64,000 bases of DNA from Oscillospiraceae bacterium (lineage in GTDB: Bacteria > Bacillota > Clostridia > Oscillospirales > Ruminococcaceae), in the NCBI GenBank assembly GCA_009778065.1, contig WRKM01000008.1, positions 1 through 64,000 on the forward strand, written 5' to 3'. The translations under genes and the position numbers were made by a program. Below are positions 25,273 through 33,586 of this stretch, one piece after another. Each line of letters starts with the position of its first letter. The first letter of the stretch is position 1. The notes below the pieces were generated by a model. The model did no database searches and had not been told where the DNA came from. It worked only from the letters and a program-made list of their open reading frames with translations.

Positions 25273-26541
25273 TTAATTTTTCAAGCAACCGAGCGGGACA
25301 ACCCACACGCCGTTTTGCAGTTGAAACGCGGTCTCGGTCGCAGTCAGCACCATAAGAAAAGACGGCTCGTACATTTTTTCGATGTCGATATTTGCTTTGA
25401 ATTTGAGCAGATTTTCTGCCGCCGTTTCAATGTCCCCTGCGCCCATTTTTACTTCAACCGCACCCCAACGCCCGTCTTTCATCTGAATAATCGCATCAAC
25501 TTCTGTCCCTTTTGCGTCCCTGTAATGATATACATTACCGTCTAAACTATCAGCATAAACCCGTAAATCCCGAATACATAACGCCTCAAATAAAAACCCG
25601 AATGTGCAAAAATCATTGAACAGCCTTTTAGTTGTCGCACCTAACGCCGCCGTTGCAATTGACGGGTCGGAGAAATGGCGTTTTGCCGTGGTGCGAATAG
25701 CGGTTTTTGAGCGTAAACTCGGACTCCACGCCGAAAGGTCGTCTATAACAAACAGCATCTTCAGCGCATTAATATATTGGTCAATTGTCACCTGTGAAAG
25801 GTATTCGTCATTGGCACGCAGGTCATTTAAAATCGTAGTAGTACCCGCTTCTGTCGCTATATTTCTCGAAAGCGAACGCATAAGACTACGTACTCTGTCT
25901 GTGTTTTTCTCAACATTGTCAATACGGGATATATCCTCGTTTATAACGGCTTCATAATAATCAGATGCTTTCTTCAGAGCTAATACTTCGCTTTTTTCTT
26001 TTACCGCGGCGGGCCAACCCCCGCGTGTAAGTATAAAAGCGATTTGTTCAAGGGTTATTTTCGACTTCCCGAACATCTCCGTTTCACCATCGAAAAGAGC
26101 TTCTAACGAGATTTCTCCGGAAGATTCGCCGCTTTCAAACAGTGACATTGTCCGCATTTTCATTCTTGAAATACGTCCCGTTCCTGAGTGCATATCGTCA
26201 GTGCGTACAGGGACAACAGAGCCGGTCAAGATGAATTGTCCCGTCTTCTGCCGTTTGTCCACCGCAAAACGCACGGCGTTCCAAAGCACGGGTGCTACCT
26301 GCCATTCGTCGAGCAGACGAGGCGTTTCACCCTCAAGCAACAGAGACGGTTTCGTCTTTGCTTTAAGCATATTTTCATCAAACGTATCAGGGTCCTGCAT
26401 ATACAGGACGCTTTTTGCTATGTGTTCAGCGGTACTTGTTTTTCCGCACCACTTCGGTCCCTCAATCAAAATCGCCCCCATTGCCTGTAATGCCAGTTCT
26501 AATTTAGCATCGGCAATTCTCGGTAAATACTTGTTTTTCAA
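25273..26541 (-). CDS. AAA ATPase with DUF4143 domain (second)
   Basis: Same family as the protein at 5660 but clearly divergent from it. Walker A is GPKWCGKTSTAE, the Walker B-like strand is PRLLDEWQ, and the C-terminal DUF4143 part carries GTEVDAIIQ and WGAVEVKMG, the nuclease-like D and E-x-K positions. The 422 residues are full length. The start is a TTG after AAGGGTGAT. A strong promoter precedes it. A broken copy of its 3' end lies at 24288-24403. Role unknown. Confidence 0.85.
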   Translation of the reverse strand: MKNKYLPRIADAKLELALQAMGAILIEGPKWCGKTSTAEHIAKSVLYMQDPDTFDENMLKAKTKPSLLLEGETPRLLDEWQVAPVLWNAVRFAVDKRQKTGQFILTGSVVPVRTDDMHSGTGRISRMKMRTMSLFESGESSGEISLEALFDGETEMFGKSKITLEQIAFILTRGGWPAAVKEKSEVLALKKASDYYEAVINEDISRIDNVEKNTDRVRSLMRSLSRNIATEAGTTTILNDLRANDEYLSQVTIDQYINALKMLFVIDDLSAWSPSLRSKTAIRTTAKRHFSDPSIATAALGATTKRLFNDFCTFGFLFEALCIRDLRVYADSLDGNVYHYRDAKGTEVDAIIQMKDGRWGAVEVKMGAGDIETAAENLLKFKANIDIEKMYEPSFLMVLTATETAFQLQNGVWVVPLGCLKN

Positions 26542-26558
26542 TTATATCACCCTTATAT

Positions 26559-26587
26559 ATTATATACCATACTTTTGGATTTGTCAA
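26559..26587 (-). promoter_or_regulatory. Promoter of the second DUF4143 ATPase
   Basis: On the minus strand TTGACA (26582-26587), 17 bp, TATAAT (26559-26564). Confidence 0.65.
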
Positions 26588-26676
26588 GTATATACTTTTG
26601 AATTTATTAAGATTTTGGTTTTGGATTAATAACGTGTAAAAATAAGTGCATTTTTTAGTTTTGTAAGCTTTGTCTC

Positions 26677-26706
26677 TTGACATTTCAATATAAATAGTGG
26701 TAAAAT
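26677..26706 (+). promoter_or_regulatory. Promoter of the cupin gene
   Basis: TTGACA (26677-26682), an 18-bp spacer and TAAAAT (26701-26706), about 50 bp before the ATG. Confidence 0.55.
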
Positions 26707-26757
26707 GAATTAATAAAGGCAGAAAAATAATGAGGTAATGCGAAAGGAACACAGAAA

Positions 26758-27273
26758 ATGCAAGAATTAATCATTTCTAATGTGAAAAACGCAGAATTTA
26801 CAGCCGCGAATCTTAACGAGTTTTTTGAACCCGGAAAAAAACATAAACGCTCTTTTGAGTATCAAAAAAGTGCTGTAAGCAACCCTTTTACTGCGGGCGT
26901 GGGAAAACTGTCCGTGTGTTTTTACACCCTGCAACCGGGAAAAGCGAGCTACCCTTATCATTTTCATTTAGGCAGTGAAGAGGTTTATTATATCATAAGC
27001 GGGCAAGGCACACTCAAGACGCCGGAAGGCGAAAAAGCTGTTTCCGAGGGCGATGTGATTGTCATGCCCGCGAACGAAGCAGGGGCGCATATGCTGATTA
27101 ACACTTCAAATGCGCCGCTCGTGTATCTTGATGTTGATACTGTGGATTTAAACGCTCCGGAAGCTGCGGTTTATCCCGATTCAGGGAAAATAATGACTTG
27201 GAAACACGGGAAAAATGAAATAAGAAAAATGTTTAGATTGAATGATGAAGTGAATTATCTTGATGGGGAGTAA
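26758..27273 (+). CDS. Cupin-domain protein
   Basis: A single-domain cupin of 171 residues. The first cupin motif is YHFHLGSEEVYYIISGQG (metal-binding His-x-His and Glu) and the second is VIVMPANEAGAHMLINTS with the late His. Such proteins bind a metal and may act as small-molecule binding proteins or isomerases; the substrate cannot be told. The C-terminus (YPDSGKIMTWKHG) is shared by sugar-related cupins. It is followed 16 bp later by an ArsC-like gene. Confidence 0.82.
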   Translation: MQELIISNVKNAEFTAANLNEFFEPGKKHKRSFEYQKSAVSNPFTAGVGKLSVCFYTLQPGKASYPYHFHLGSEEVYYIISGQGTLKTPEGEKAVSEGDVIVMPANEAGAHMLINTSNAPLVYLDVDTVDLNAPEAAVYPDSGKIMTWKHGKNEIRKMFRLNDEVNYLDGE

Positions 27274-27289
27274 TGAAGGAATTAAAACC

Positions 27290-27625
27290 ATGAACATACA
27301 AATTTTCGGAAAACCTAAATGCTTCGATACAAAAAAGGCTGAGCGTTATTTTAAAGAACGCGGTGTGAAGTTTCAGGCAATAGATATATTACAAAAGGGT
27401 TTAAGCAGGGGTGAGTTAAACAGCGTAATCGCCTCTGTCGGAATTGATGCACTCGCTTCTGATAAAGCCCCTGAATATCATTTGTTTAAATATCTCTTAC
27501 CTGATGCAAAACCGGAAAAACTGCTCGAATGTCCCGGTCTGTACAAAACGCCGATTGTACGAAACGGAAAAAGCGCGACCGTAGGTCACTCACCCGAGGT
27601 ATGGAATAAATGGTTGGCGGATTAA
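27290..27625 (+). CDS. ArsC/Spx-family thioredoxin-fold protein
   Basis: The ATG at 27290, after AAGGA, gives 111 residues; the track start at 27260 overlaps the cupin gene. MNIQIFGKPKCFDTKKAERYF is the thioredoxin-fold start with a single cysteine, as in YffB-like members (C-D-x-x-KA) rather than the CxxC of Spx. The end LYKTPIVRNGKSATVGHSPEVW matches the family cis-Pro region. It may reduce arsenate or act as a glutaredoxin-like enzyme; a redox or regulatory role is equally possible. Confidence 0.78.
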   Translation: MNIQIFGKPKCFDTKKAERYFKERGVKFQAIDILQKGLSRGELNSVIASVGIDALASDKAPEYHLFKYLLPDAKPEKLLECPGLYKTPIVRNGKSATVGHSPEVWNKWLAD

Positions 27626-27706
27626 ACGCTTCATAGCTTCTACCGCTACTCTTTTGACCATACAATACATATATGCGAGAACAATCCACAACATTTGGAG
27701 GTAACT

Positions 27707-28540
27707 ATGATAAAGAGAATATCCGAGGAGATTCTGCAAAGCTTCGATTACAAAAAAGCTGAAAAGCATCCGGAAAAAGAAATAATCCGCGGTATCATCG
27801 AGAGAATGAAATTTATCCTTTTCCCCGAATATTTCGGGGTTGAAAAAGATATAGAGTGTGAAATGACCAAGTCGCTCGAATATGTTTTTGCCGACCTCAA
27901 GAGTCAGGGCTTGGCTGAAGAAACAGCAGTCAAGTTTATGGAAGAGATACCGAAAATCAGAGAGTACTTAAAAACCGACATCGAGGCGGCTTATGAGGGC
28001 GACCCTGCCGCTTACAGCCACGCCGAAATAGTAATTTCATATCCCGGAGTATTTGCGGTCATGGTACAGAGAATTGCACACGTTCTATACAATTTGAATG
28101 TACCGCTCATTCCGCGAATGATGACCGAATACGCACACAGCATAACCGGAATAGACATTCACCCCGGCGCGAAAATCGGAAAACACTTTTTCATCGACCA
28201 CGGAACCGGCATGGTCGTCGGCGAAACTGCGGTTATCGGAAATTACGTAAAAATCTATCAGGGCGTGACCCTCGGCGCATTATCGACAAGGGGCGGACAG
28301 AAGCTTAAAAACATAAAAAGACACCCTACCTTAGAGGATTATGTTACGGTTTATTCAGGTGCGTCTATATTAGGCGGTGAAACAGTTATCGGCGCAGGCT
28401 CGACAATCGGCGGCAACGCTTTTGTTACAAGTTCTGTACCTGAAAAAACGCGGGTAAGCATAAAAAGTCCGGAGTTACAATTTAAGAGCGGTTCCGATAA
28501 AAAGGGCAAAAAAGTAGAATTAGAGCAGACCGAGTTTTAG
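27707..28540 (+). CDS. cysE: Serine O-acetyltransferase
   Basis: CysE acetylates serine with acetyl-CoA, the first step of cysteine synthesis. The N-terminal helical domain is followed by the left-handed beta-helix: GIDIHPGAKIGKHFFIDHGTGMVVGE, then YQGVTLGALSTRGG and RHPTLEDYVTVYSGASILGG. Catalytic His residues in IDIHPG and IDHG are present. ATG 27707 sits 5 bases after TTTGGAGG and is preferred to the TTG at 27695. With 277 residues it is of the longer, helical-extended kind. mnmA follows after 13 bp, linking cysteine supply to tRNA thiolation. Confidence 0.9.
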   Translation: MIKRISEEILQSFDYKKAEKHPEKEIIRGIIERMKFILFPEYFGVEKDIECEMTKSLEYVFADLKSQGLAEETAVKFMEEIPKIREYLKTDIEAAYEGDPAAYSHAEIVISYPGVFAVMVQRIAHVLYNLNVPLIPRMMTEYAHSITGIDIHPGAKIGKHFFIDHGTGMVVGETAVIGNYVKIYQGVTLGALSTRGGQKLKNIKRHPTLEDYVTVYSGASILGGETVIGAGSTIGGNAFVTSSVPEKTRVSIKSPELQFKSGSDKKGKKVELEQTEF

Positions 28541-28553
28541 GACAATAAAAAGT

Positions 28554-29654
28554 ATGAATGATAAAACAAACAGCGCGTTAATAGCCATGAGCGGCGGAGT
28601 TGACAGTTCTGTGGCGGCTTTATTAATCAAACAGCAAGGTTTTAATTGTACCGGAGCAACGATGAAGCTGTTTTCAAGTGAAGATATCGGTGTTAACCGC
28701 GAAAGCGGTTGTTGCTCCCTTGCCGATGCCGACGATGCCCGTGCCGTAGCCACCGGACTCGGTATGCCTTTCTATGTTTTTAATTTTACCGCCGATTTTA
28801 AAAATCAAGTTATAGGACGATTTATTGAAGCGTATCAAAACGGTCTGACCCCAAACCCCTGTATAGACTGTAACAGGTACTTAAAATTCGAGAGATTGTT
28901 AAACCGAGCTAAACAGCTCGGTATAGACTATATGGTAACGGGACACTATTCGCAGATAGAACACGATAAGACAGGCGGACGCTATCTTTTGAAAAAAGGC
29001 AAAGACTCATCGAAAGACCAAAGCTACGTTCTTTATTCAATGAGCCAAGAACAACTCAAACGCACACTTTTCCCGCTCGGCGGACTCTGCAAGTCCGAAG
29101 TTCGGGAAATCGCGCTTGAACACGGGTTTGTTAACGCAAAAAAACAAGACAGCCAGGACATCTGCTTTGTACCGAAAACGGAAAACTTGAGTTATACCGA
29201 TTTTATTACCCAATACAGCGGAAAAGAACCTGTTAAAGGGCGTTTTATCGATATAAACGGTAAAGACCTCGGTGAACATAAAGGTATTATTCACTACACA
29301 GTCGGTCAAAGAAAGGGGTTGGGGCTGACATCCGAAAGTCCTTTATATGTATGTGCCTTGAATCCTGAGGCTAACTCGGTAGTCGTAGGGACGAACGAAC
29401 ATCTTTATTCAAGAGTTTTAATTGCACGGGATATAAACCTAATCGCTTATGAACGTCTCAACTCGGCTTTAAATGTTCGCGCAAAAGTGCGTTATAATCA
29501 ACCCGAACAACCCGCCACCATACAACAACTTGATTCGGACATATTAAGAATAGAGTTTGACGAGCCGCAAAGGGCGATAACAAAAGGACAGGCTGTTGTA
29601 ATATATGACGGCGAAATCATAATAGGCGGCGGGACAATAACAGAAGTGCTGTAG
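28554..29654 (+). CDS. mnmA: tRNA-specific 2-thiouridylase
   Basis: MnmA thiolates U34 of Lys, Glu and Gln tRNAs using sulfur passed from a cysteine desulfurase. The PP-loop is MSGGVDSSVAALL, the catalytic cysteines are in NPCIDCNRYLKF and SQDICFVP, and GHYSQIE plus HYTVGQRKGLGL are family blocks. The length of 366 is normal. The ribosome site is weak, so translation may depend on read-through from cysE. No clear terminator was seen in the following 246 bp, which hold no gene. Confidence 0.93.
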   Translation: MNDKTNSALIAMSGGVDSSVAALLIKQQGFNCTGATMKLFSSEDIGVNRESGCCSLADADDARAVATGLGMPFYVFNFTADFKNQVIGRFIEAYQNGLTPNPCIDCNRYLKFERLLNRAKQLGIDYMVTGHYSQIEHDKTGGRYLLKKGKDSSKDQSYVLYSMSQEQLKRTLFPLGGLCKSEVREIALEHGFVNAKKQDSQDICFVPKTENLSYTDFITQYSGKEPVKGRFIDINGKDLGEHKGIIHYTVGQRKGLGLTSESPLYVCALNPEANSVVVGTNEHLYSRVLIARDINLIAYERLNSALNVRAKVRYNQPEQPATIQQLDSDILRIEFDEPQRAITKGQAVVIYDGEIIIGGGTITEVL

Positions 29655-29900
29655 CTTTTTCGTGCTTTTGGGGATAAACGCACAGGGTTTTGGGGAAGAA
29701 TTCCTCAACAAGTTTTAATCTACTCAGTTCTGCGATTATAAACTTAATCTTATAGTTAGTGTCATTATCATCAGATAAATTGAAAGAGTCGTATTCCGCT
29801 TTTTTAAGAACCCTAAAAATTCTTGCCGGGGCCTTTTAGTCTTATACGAAGGTTCAAGTTGAAAAATCGAACCATCTTGTGTTGGTGGTGTTGGTTTGAT

Positions 29901-31904
29901 TCATTCGCTCTTTTCCTCCGTTTTTTTAGTATCATCCCGTTTTATCTGATAAAATTGCAATACTTCCTTGACTTTTTTGTCCGAAACATCAATATCATCG
30001 TCAGTAAATCTGTGTTCTATAATTATTTGTTCAGCCTTTTTGCGTTGCTTTTCAGTCAAGGCATTGAACTTCTTCCACCACTCAATGGTAATATTACTTG
30101 TCCGCTCGTCCACATCGTCATAAGGTGTGGGTTTATCGCCGTAATACTCACGGCGTTTTACAATGTCATACTTGTAACGCTGAATAATTAACGCTTCCGG
30201 CATCCATAGAATTTTGTGAAACTCATCAATGTCCTTACCAAAAGCCGCTTCAAAAAAAGTTTTGCCTCTACCGATTTTCCCATGAGTGGAGTTGAGAACA
30301 GCCTGTATTGCACGGATAAATTTTCTATTCCAGTGGGGTTTGCCTATATAATCACGATTACGAAAATAATCAGGGTCATCAATAGGATGATATTTCATCG
30401 GAAAAGAGTAAATTGTTACACCGAGGTCGCATAACTCAATGTTCATTCGCATACGCTCGTATAATTCATCGGGGTGGTCATTGAAGTTGTAGAGCAAATA
30501 GTTAGACAGATTATTAATCTTATATTTTATCGCAGTTTTTACGGCTTTCTCATAAGATTTTTTCATACTCCAGTGGTCAAATGCAATACGGAGCGGACGT
30601 ATTGCAGTTTCAGAAATCTTTTTCATTTTCTTATCAGTTACAAGTCGCCCATCTAAACCTTGATTGAAGTCGATAAACCGGACTCGTGAATTTTGTTTGA
30701 AGTGCTTATCGTATAGCAATTTTGCAAATTGATGAATTGTTTCAACAGCTTCTTTTGTGGCAGTTTCAAAATAAAGTAAACCTAATTCCTCGCGCTTGCT
30801 GTAAAAATCTCCCTTTTCCTTTCCATCAAGCCGTTCAGATATTTCATCATATATCTGTATAAGTTTTCTGTAATAAGCGCGGTCATTAAATACTCTTTTT
30901 CTTGCCCACACTCCTAAATTAAACCCATTAATAAGATTTCTATAAGCAATGTCATACTCATTTGCAGGGATATAAGTTGCACCTTTTTCAAAGCCGCAGT
31001 CTTTAATTTCATCAATAATTTTGTCAAAACAATCAGAAGCAAACACGTTGTTATCCATAAGGAGTAAATCTCTTTTTGCTCCGAAACACTCATCAATCTT
31101 TTCAATTTTTTCTTTTATCCCGATAAAATTGCAATAATCGGGTTCTAATTTCGGGACGGCGCAAAAGGAACAGCGATTCGTGCAACCGCGTGTCATATAT
31201 CCAAAGTAAGCGTTCTCAGTCGGATAACGATAATCAATTTCGTCAAGAATAGAATAGTCTAATGGGAGTTCGTCGATTATAACATCACCTTTTTTGTCAT
31301 TATCATAAGCAAAAGGCACATCTAATAAGCCAACATATGGTTTTATTCCTGTTTCTTTTTCGATATAATCCGGCACAAGACTTGCGGCAATTCCACCGAC
31401 ACTTACGCCTTTGACTTTTTTGCAAACCTTTTTTGCGAACTCAATTGTTGCAATATTTTGCTTCCAGTAAAACGTAAACAATGTTGTAACACATACTCTA
31501 TCGAATTTAGGAAAATCCTCAGTTTTATTACGCTTGTTGTACACGGATAAAACATCAAGCAAATCATTAATGGTACACTCCTCAACATCTGCGGATATTT
31601 CGGAAAAATCCGCAATAGGTTTAAGGAAAGACTTGTTTCCGGTTTTAATATAACTCACTAATTCTGATGAACCACGTTTAACAATGTAATTATATATAAC
31701 CTTATCAATTGGGGAGTTGCCTATATCAATACTGCCGAAATAATCCTCAAACAATAATTGTGCCGCAAATAGTTTTAAATCGCCCTTATAAAATCGGACA
31801 TTATCGCCCCTGCACCGATAGTAAGAGGCGATTTTCATAAGACCCATAGGCGGGTATTTGTTTTTATAATTAGGTTCTAACAACAGAATTTTGCGCTTGC
31901 TCAT
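29901..31904 (-). CDS. Radical SAM protein with B12-binding-like N-terminus, last gene of the NurA-HerA operon
   Basis: The CxxxCxxC iron-sulfur motif of radical SAM enzymes is present in RGCTNRCSFC (about residues 241, 245 and 248). The first 140 residues (ILLLEPNYKNKYPPMGLMKIASYY) look like the Rossmann domain of B12-binding radical SAM proteins, without the DxHxxG cobalamin motif. About 170 residues at the C-terminus have no recognised domain and are highly charged. At 667 residues it is large. Its ATG overlaps the stop of the GHKL gene (ATGA), so the two are translationally coupled. The substrate is unknown; modification of a nucleic acid or protein is an inference from the nuclease and helicase partners. 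Confidence 0.8.
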   Translation of the reverse strand: MSKRKILLLEPNYKNKYPPMGLMKIASYYRCRGDNVRFYKGDLKLFAAQLLFEDYFGSIDIGNSPIDKVIYNYIVKRGSSELVSYIKTGNKSFLKPIADFSEISADVEECTINDLLDVLSVYNKRNKTEDFPKFDRVCVTTLFTFYWKQNIATIEFAKKVCKKVKGVSVGGIAASLVPDYIEKETGIKPYVGLLDVPFAYDNDKKGDVIIDELPLDYSILDEIDYRYPTENAYFGYMTRGCTNRCSFCAVPKLEPDYCNFIGIKEKIEKIDECFGAKRDLLLMDNNVFASDCFDKIIDEIKDCGFEKGATYIPANEYDIAYRNLINGFNLGVWARKRVFNDRAYYRKLIQIYDEISERLDGKEKGDFYSKREELGLLYFETATKEAVETIHQFAKLLYDKHFKQNSRVRFIDFNQGLDGRLVTDKKMKKISETAIRPLRIAFDHWSMKKSYEKAVKTAIKYKINNLSNYLLYNFNDHPDELYERMRMNIELCDLGVTIYSFPMKYHPIDDPDYFRNRDYIGKPHWNRKFIRAIQAVLNSTHGKIGRGKTFFEAAFGKDIDEFHKILWMPEALIIQRYKYDIVKRREYYGDKPTPYDDVDERTSNITIEWWKKFNALTEKQRKKAEQIIIEHRFTDDDIDVSDKKVKEVLQFYQIKRDDTKKTEEKSE

Positions 31905-33574
31905 CGGAGTTCTTCCTTTATTCTTTTAATAATTTCATCAGATGTTTTTTTGTCAGCCGAGTTCTCAATAATGAAAAATATTTTTGCAAGAGTATCCGCT
32001 AAAAGCTTACGCTCTTTTTTGTTTTTTGTCGGAAACATATCATCAACAAGTGTTTTTCTCGTCTTATATGATGATGTTTCATGTTCGGGTTCAATCGTTT
32101 CATCGGATTTATTATCAGCTGCAAAAGGGTTAAGCGGCAACTTAGTTGTTGATACGGTAGGTATTTCTTTTTTTCGACGAGCAATAATATCCAATGTTAA
32201 AATAGATTTGCCTCCGTTTTCTTTCTGCTTTTCTAACTTTTTATACGCTTTTTCCGCTTCTTCCCCTTTGGCTTTTAAAATTTGTTCTTGTTTTTCAAAA
32301 TCCTCGTTATTAAGGAATTTGCCTTCCTCTTTTTTCTTAGCAAATTCTTCTGCACTTTCTTTGAAAGCGGTAATCTTTTTAATACTTGCATTAATACTTG
32401 AACCCTCATAATAAATATGATGAAGCGTATTATTAAAATAATCTTTTAATTTGCTTTCAAACTCAATACGAATGGGGTTTTCGTTAAAATAGGAGCGTTG
32501 CGAGTTAGGGATTAAATCACTTGAAACGGCAAATATTTCACCAATAAAATAACTGTTACTCCGTCCGCTTGAGTCTTTTGTAAATAAATCACGAACGACA
32601 TCTTCTTCGCCGATTTGAATATTCTCTTTACGCAAACGTAGTCCTCGGCTAATATCTTCTCTCTTAATTGCCGCTTTAAAAGAAGTCACTCCAAACCACA
32701 TCCAACCTAAAAGCGAACCATCATCTGCAATGAAGTCTTGAAATTTAACACCGAAAACGTCATCTTGACCATTTCCGGTCTTTATATGTGTTTTATACTT
32801 CTTAAAAATTTGCTCTCCGTTTACTTTTATAACATATTCATCGAATTTATGATTGTTTTCTTTTGCATACTTGTATATTTCGGAGCGGTAAATAAAGTTA
32901 GCTTGATAAGGTGCAGGAGCAACAAAAGACAGATAATCTTTTAGCTTCTCTGTATTATTATAGTCTTTTCCGCCGAATAGCTCCTCGTTTTCAGCATTAA
33001 TATCAATAAGCTCTGCCTTGAAAAAATGTTCAGAGTCGGACTTAATTGCGGGACGAGTGCTGAATTCAATCATCGCTTCAAGAACATCTTCAGCAGAATG
33101 ACGTTTTATTTTTTTATGTGCTTCGTTTATCATTTCACGCATTTTTAAGGCATCGAAAGACATGATTGAAACAGTATCTTCGCCCGTATAACGAGAGGTA
33201 AATACAAGCTGTTTACAATATGCTAAACCGCAAAGTTTTCCTATCCCTCTAAATCCTTTATCCTCACCGATAACTTTGTCAGAATCGGCGGTTCTTCTGA
33301 GAGTGGATTGAAATTCGTCCACTTTTATTCCCATAGCATTATCTTCAATAGATATGTAACGCTTATTGGGTTCAAGCCAAATATTTATTTCACCTTCTCC
33401 CATATCGGGGGATTTACCATTTTGTTTACGTACTCGTAATATCCCTTGCTTTTCAGATTTGTCTATTGAGTTGCAAGCATTTTGTATATACTCACGATAT
33501 ATAACTTTTGAATCTTGATACATACCCGCTGTTAAAATTTCAATAATATACGCTCCGAACGTATTGTTAGCCAT
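31901..33574 (-). CDS. HSP90-like GHKL ATPase in the NurA-HerA operon
   Basis: The Bergerat fold is shown by the N-box YREYIQNACNSID (E28, N32), the G1 box IEDNAMGI (D78, G82) and the G2 box GFRGIG (107-112), as in HSP90, MutL and topoisomerase VI-B. A second domain follows (about 200-370), then a charged coiled coil (about 395-460) and a C-terminal tail. No histidine-kinase H-box is seen. GHKL ATPases act as ATP-gated clamps. It is the third of four tightly packed genes after nurA and herA; 12 bp separate it from herA. Confidence 0.82.
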   Translation of the reverse strand: MANNTFGAYIIEILTAGMYQDSKVIYREYIQNACNSIDKSEKQGILRVRKQNGKSPDMGEGEINIWLEPNKRYISIEDNAMGIKVDEFQSTLRRTADSDKVIGEDKGFRGIGKLCGLAYCKQLVFTSRYTGEDTVSIMSFDALKMREMINEAHKKIKRHSAEDVLEAMIEFSTRPAIKSDSEHFFKAELIDINAENEELFGGKDYNNTEKLKDYLSFVAPAPYQANFIYRSEIYKYAKENNHKFDEYVIKVNGEQIFKKYKTHIKTGNGQDDVFGVKFQDFIADDGSLLGWMWFGVTSFKAAIKREDISRGLRLRKENIQIGEEDVVRDLFTKDSSGRSNSYFIGEIFAVSSDLIPNSQRSYFNENPIRIEFESKLKDYFNNTLHHIYYEGSSINASIKKITAFKESAEEFAKKKEEGKFLNNEDFEKQEQILKAKGEEAEKAYKKLEKQKENGGKSILTLDIIARRKKEIPTVSTTKLPLNPFAADNKSDETIEPEHETSSYKTRKTLVDDMFPTKNKKERKLLADTLAKIFFIIENSADKKTSDEIIKRIKEELR

Positions 33575-33586
33575 AAAATCGCTCTC

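Noticed and set aside
31950-32411. 153-codon plus-strand ORF inside the GHKL ATPase gene
   Set aside because: Antisense of a coiled-coil coding part; low-complexity Ser/Phe composition and no start signal.
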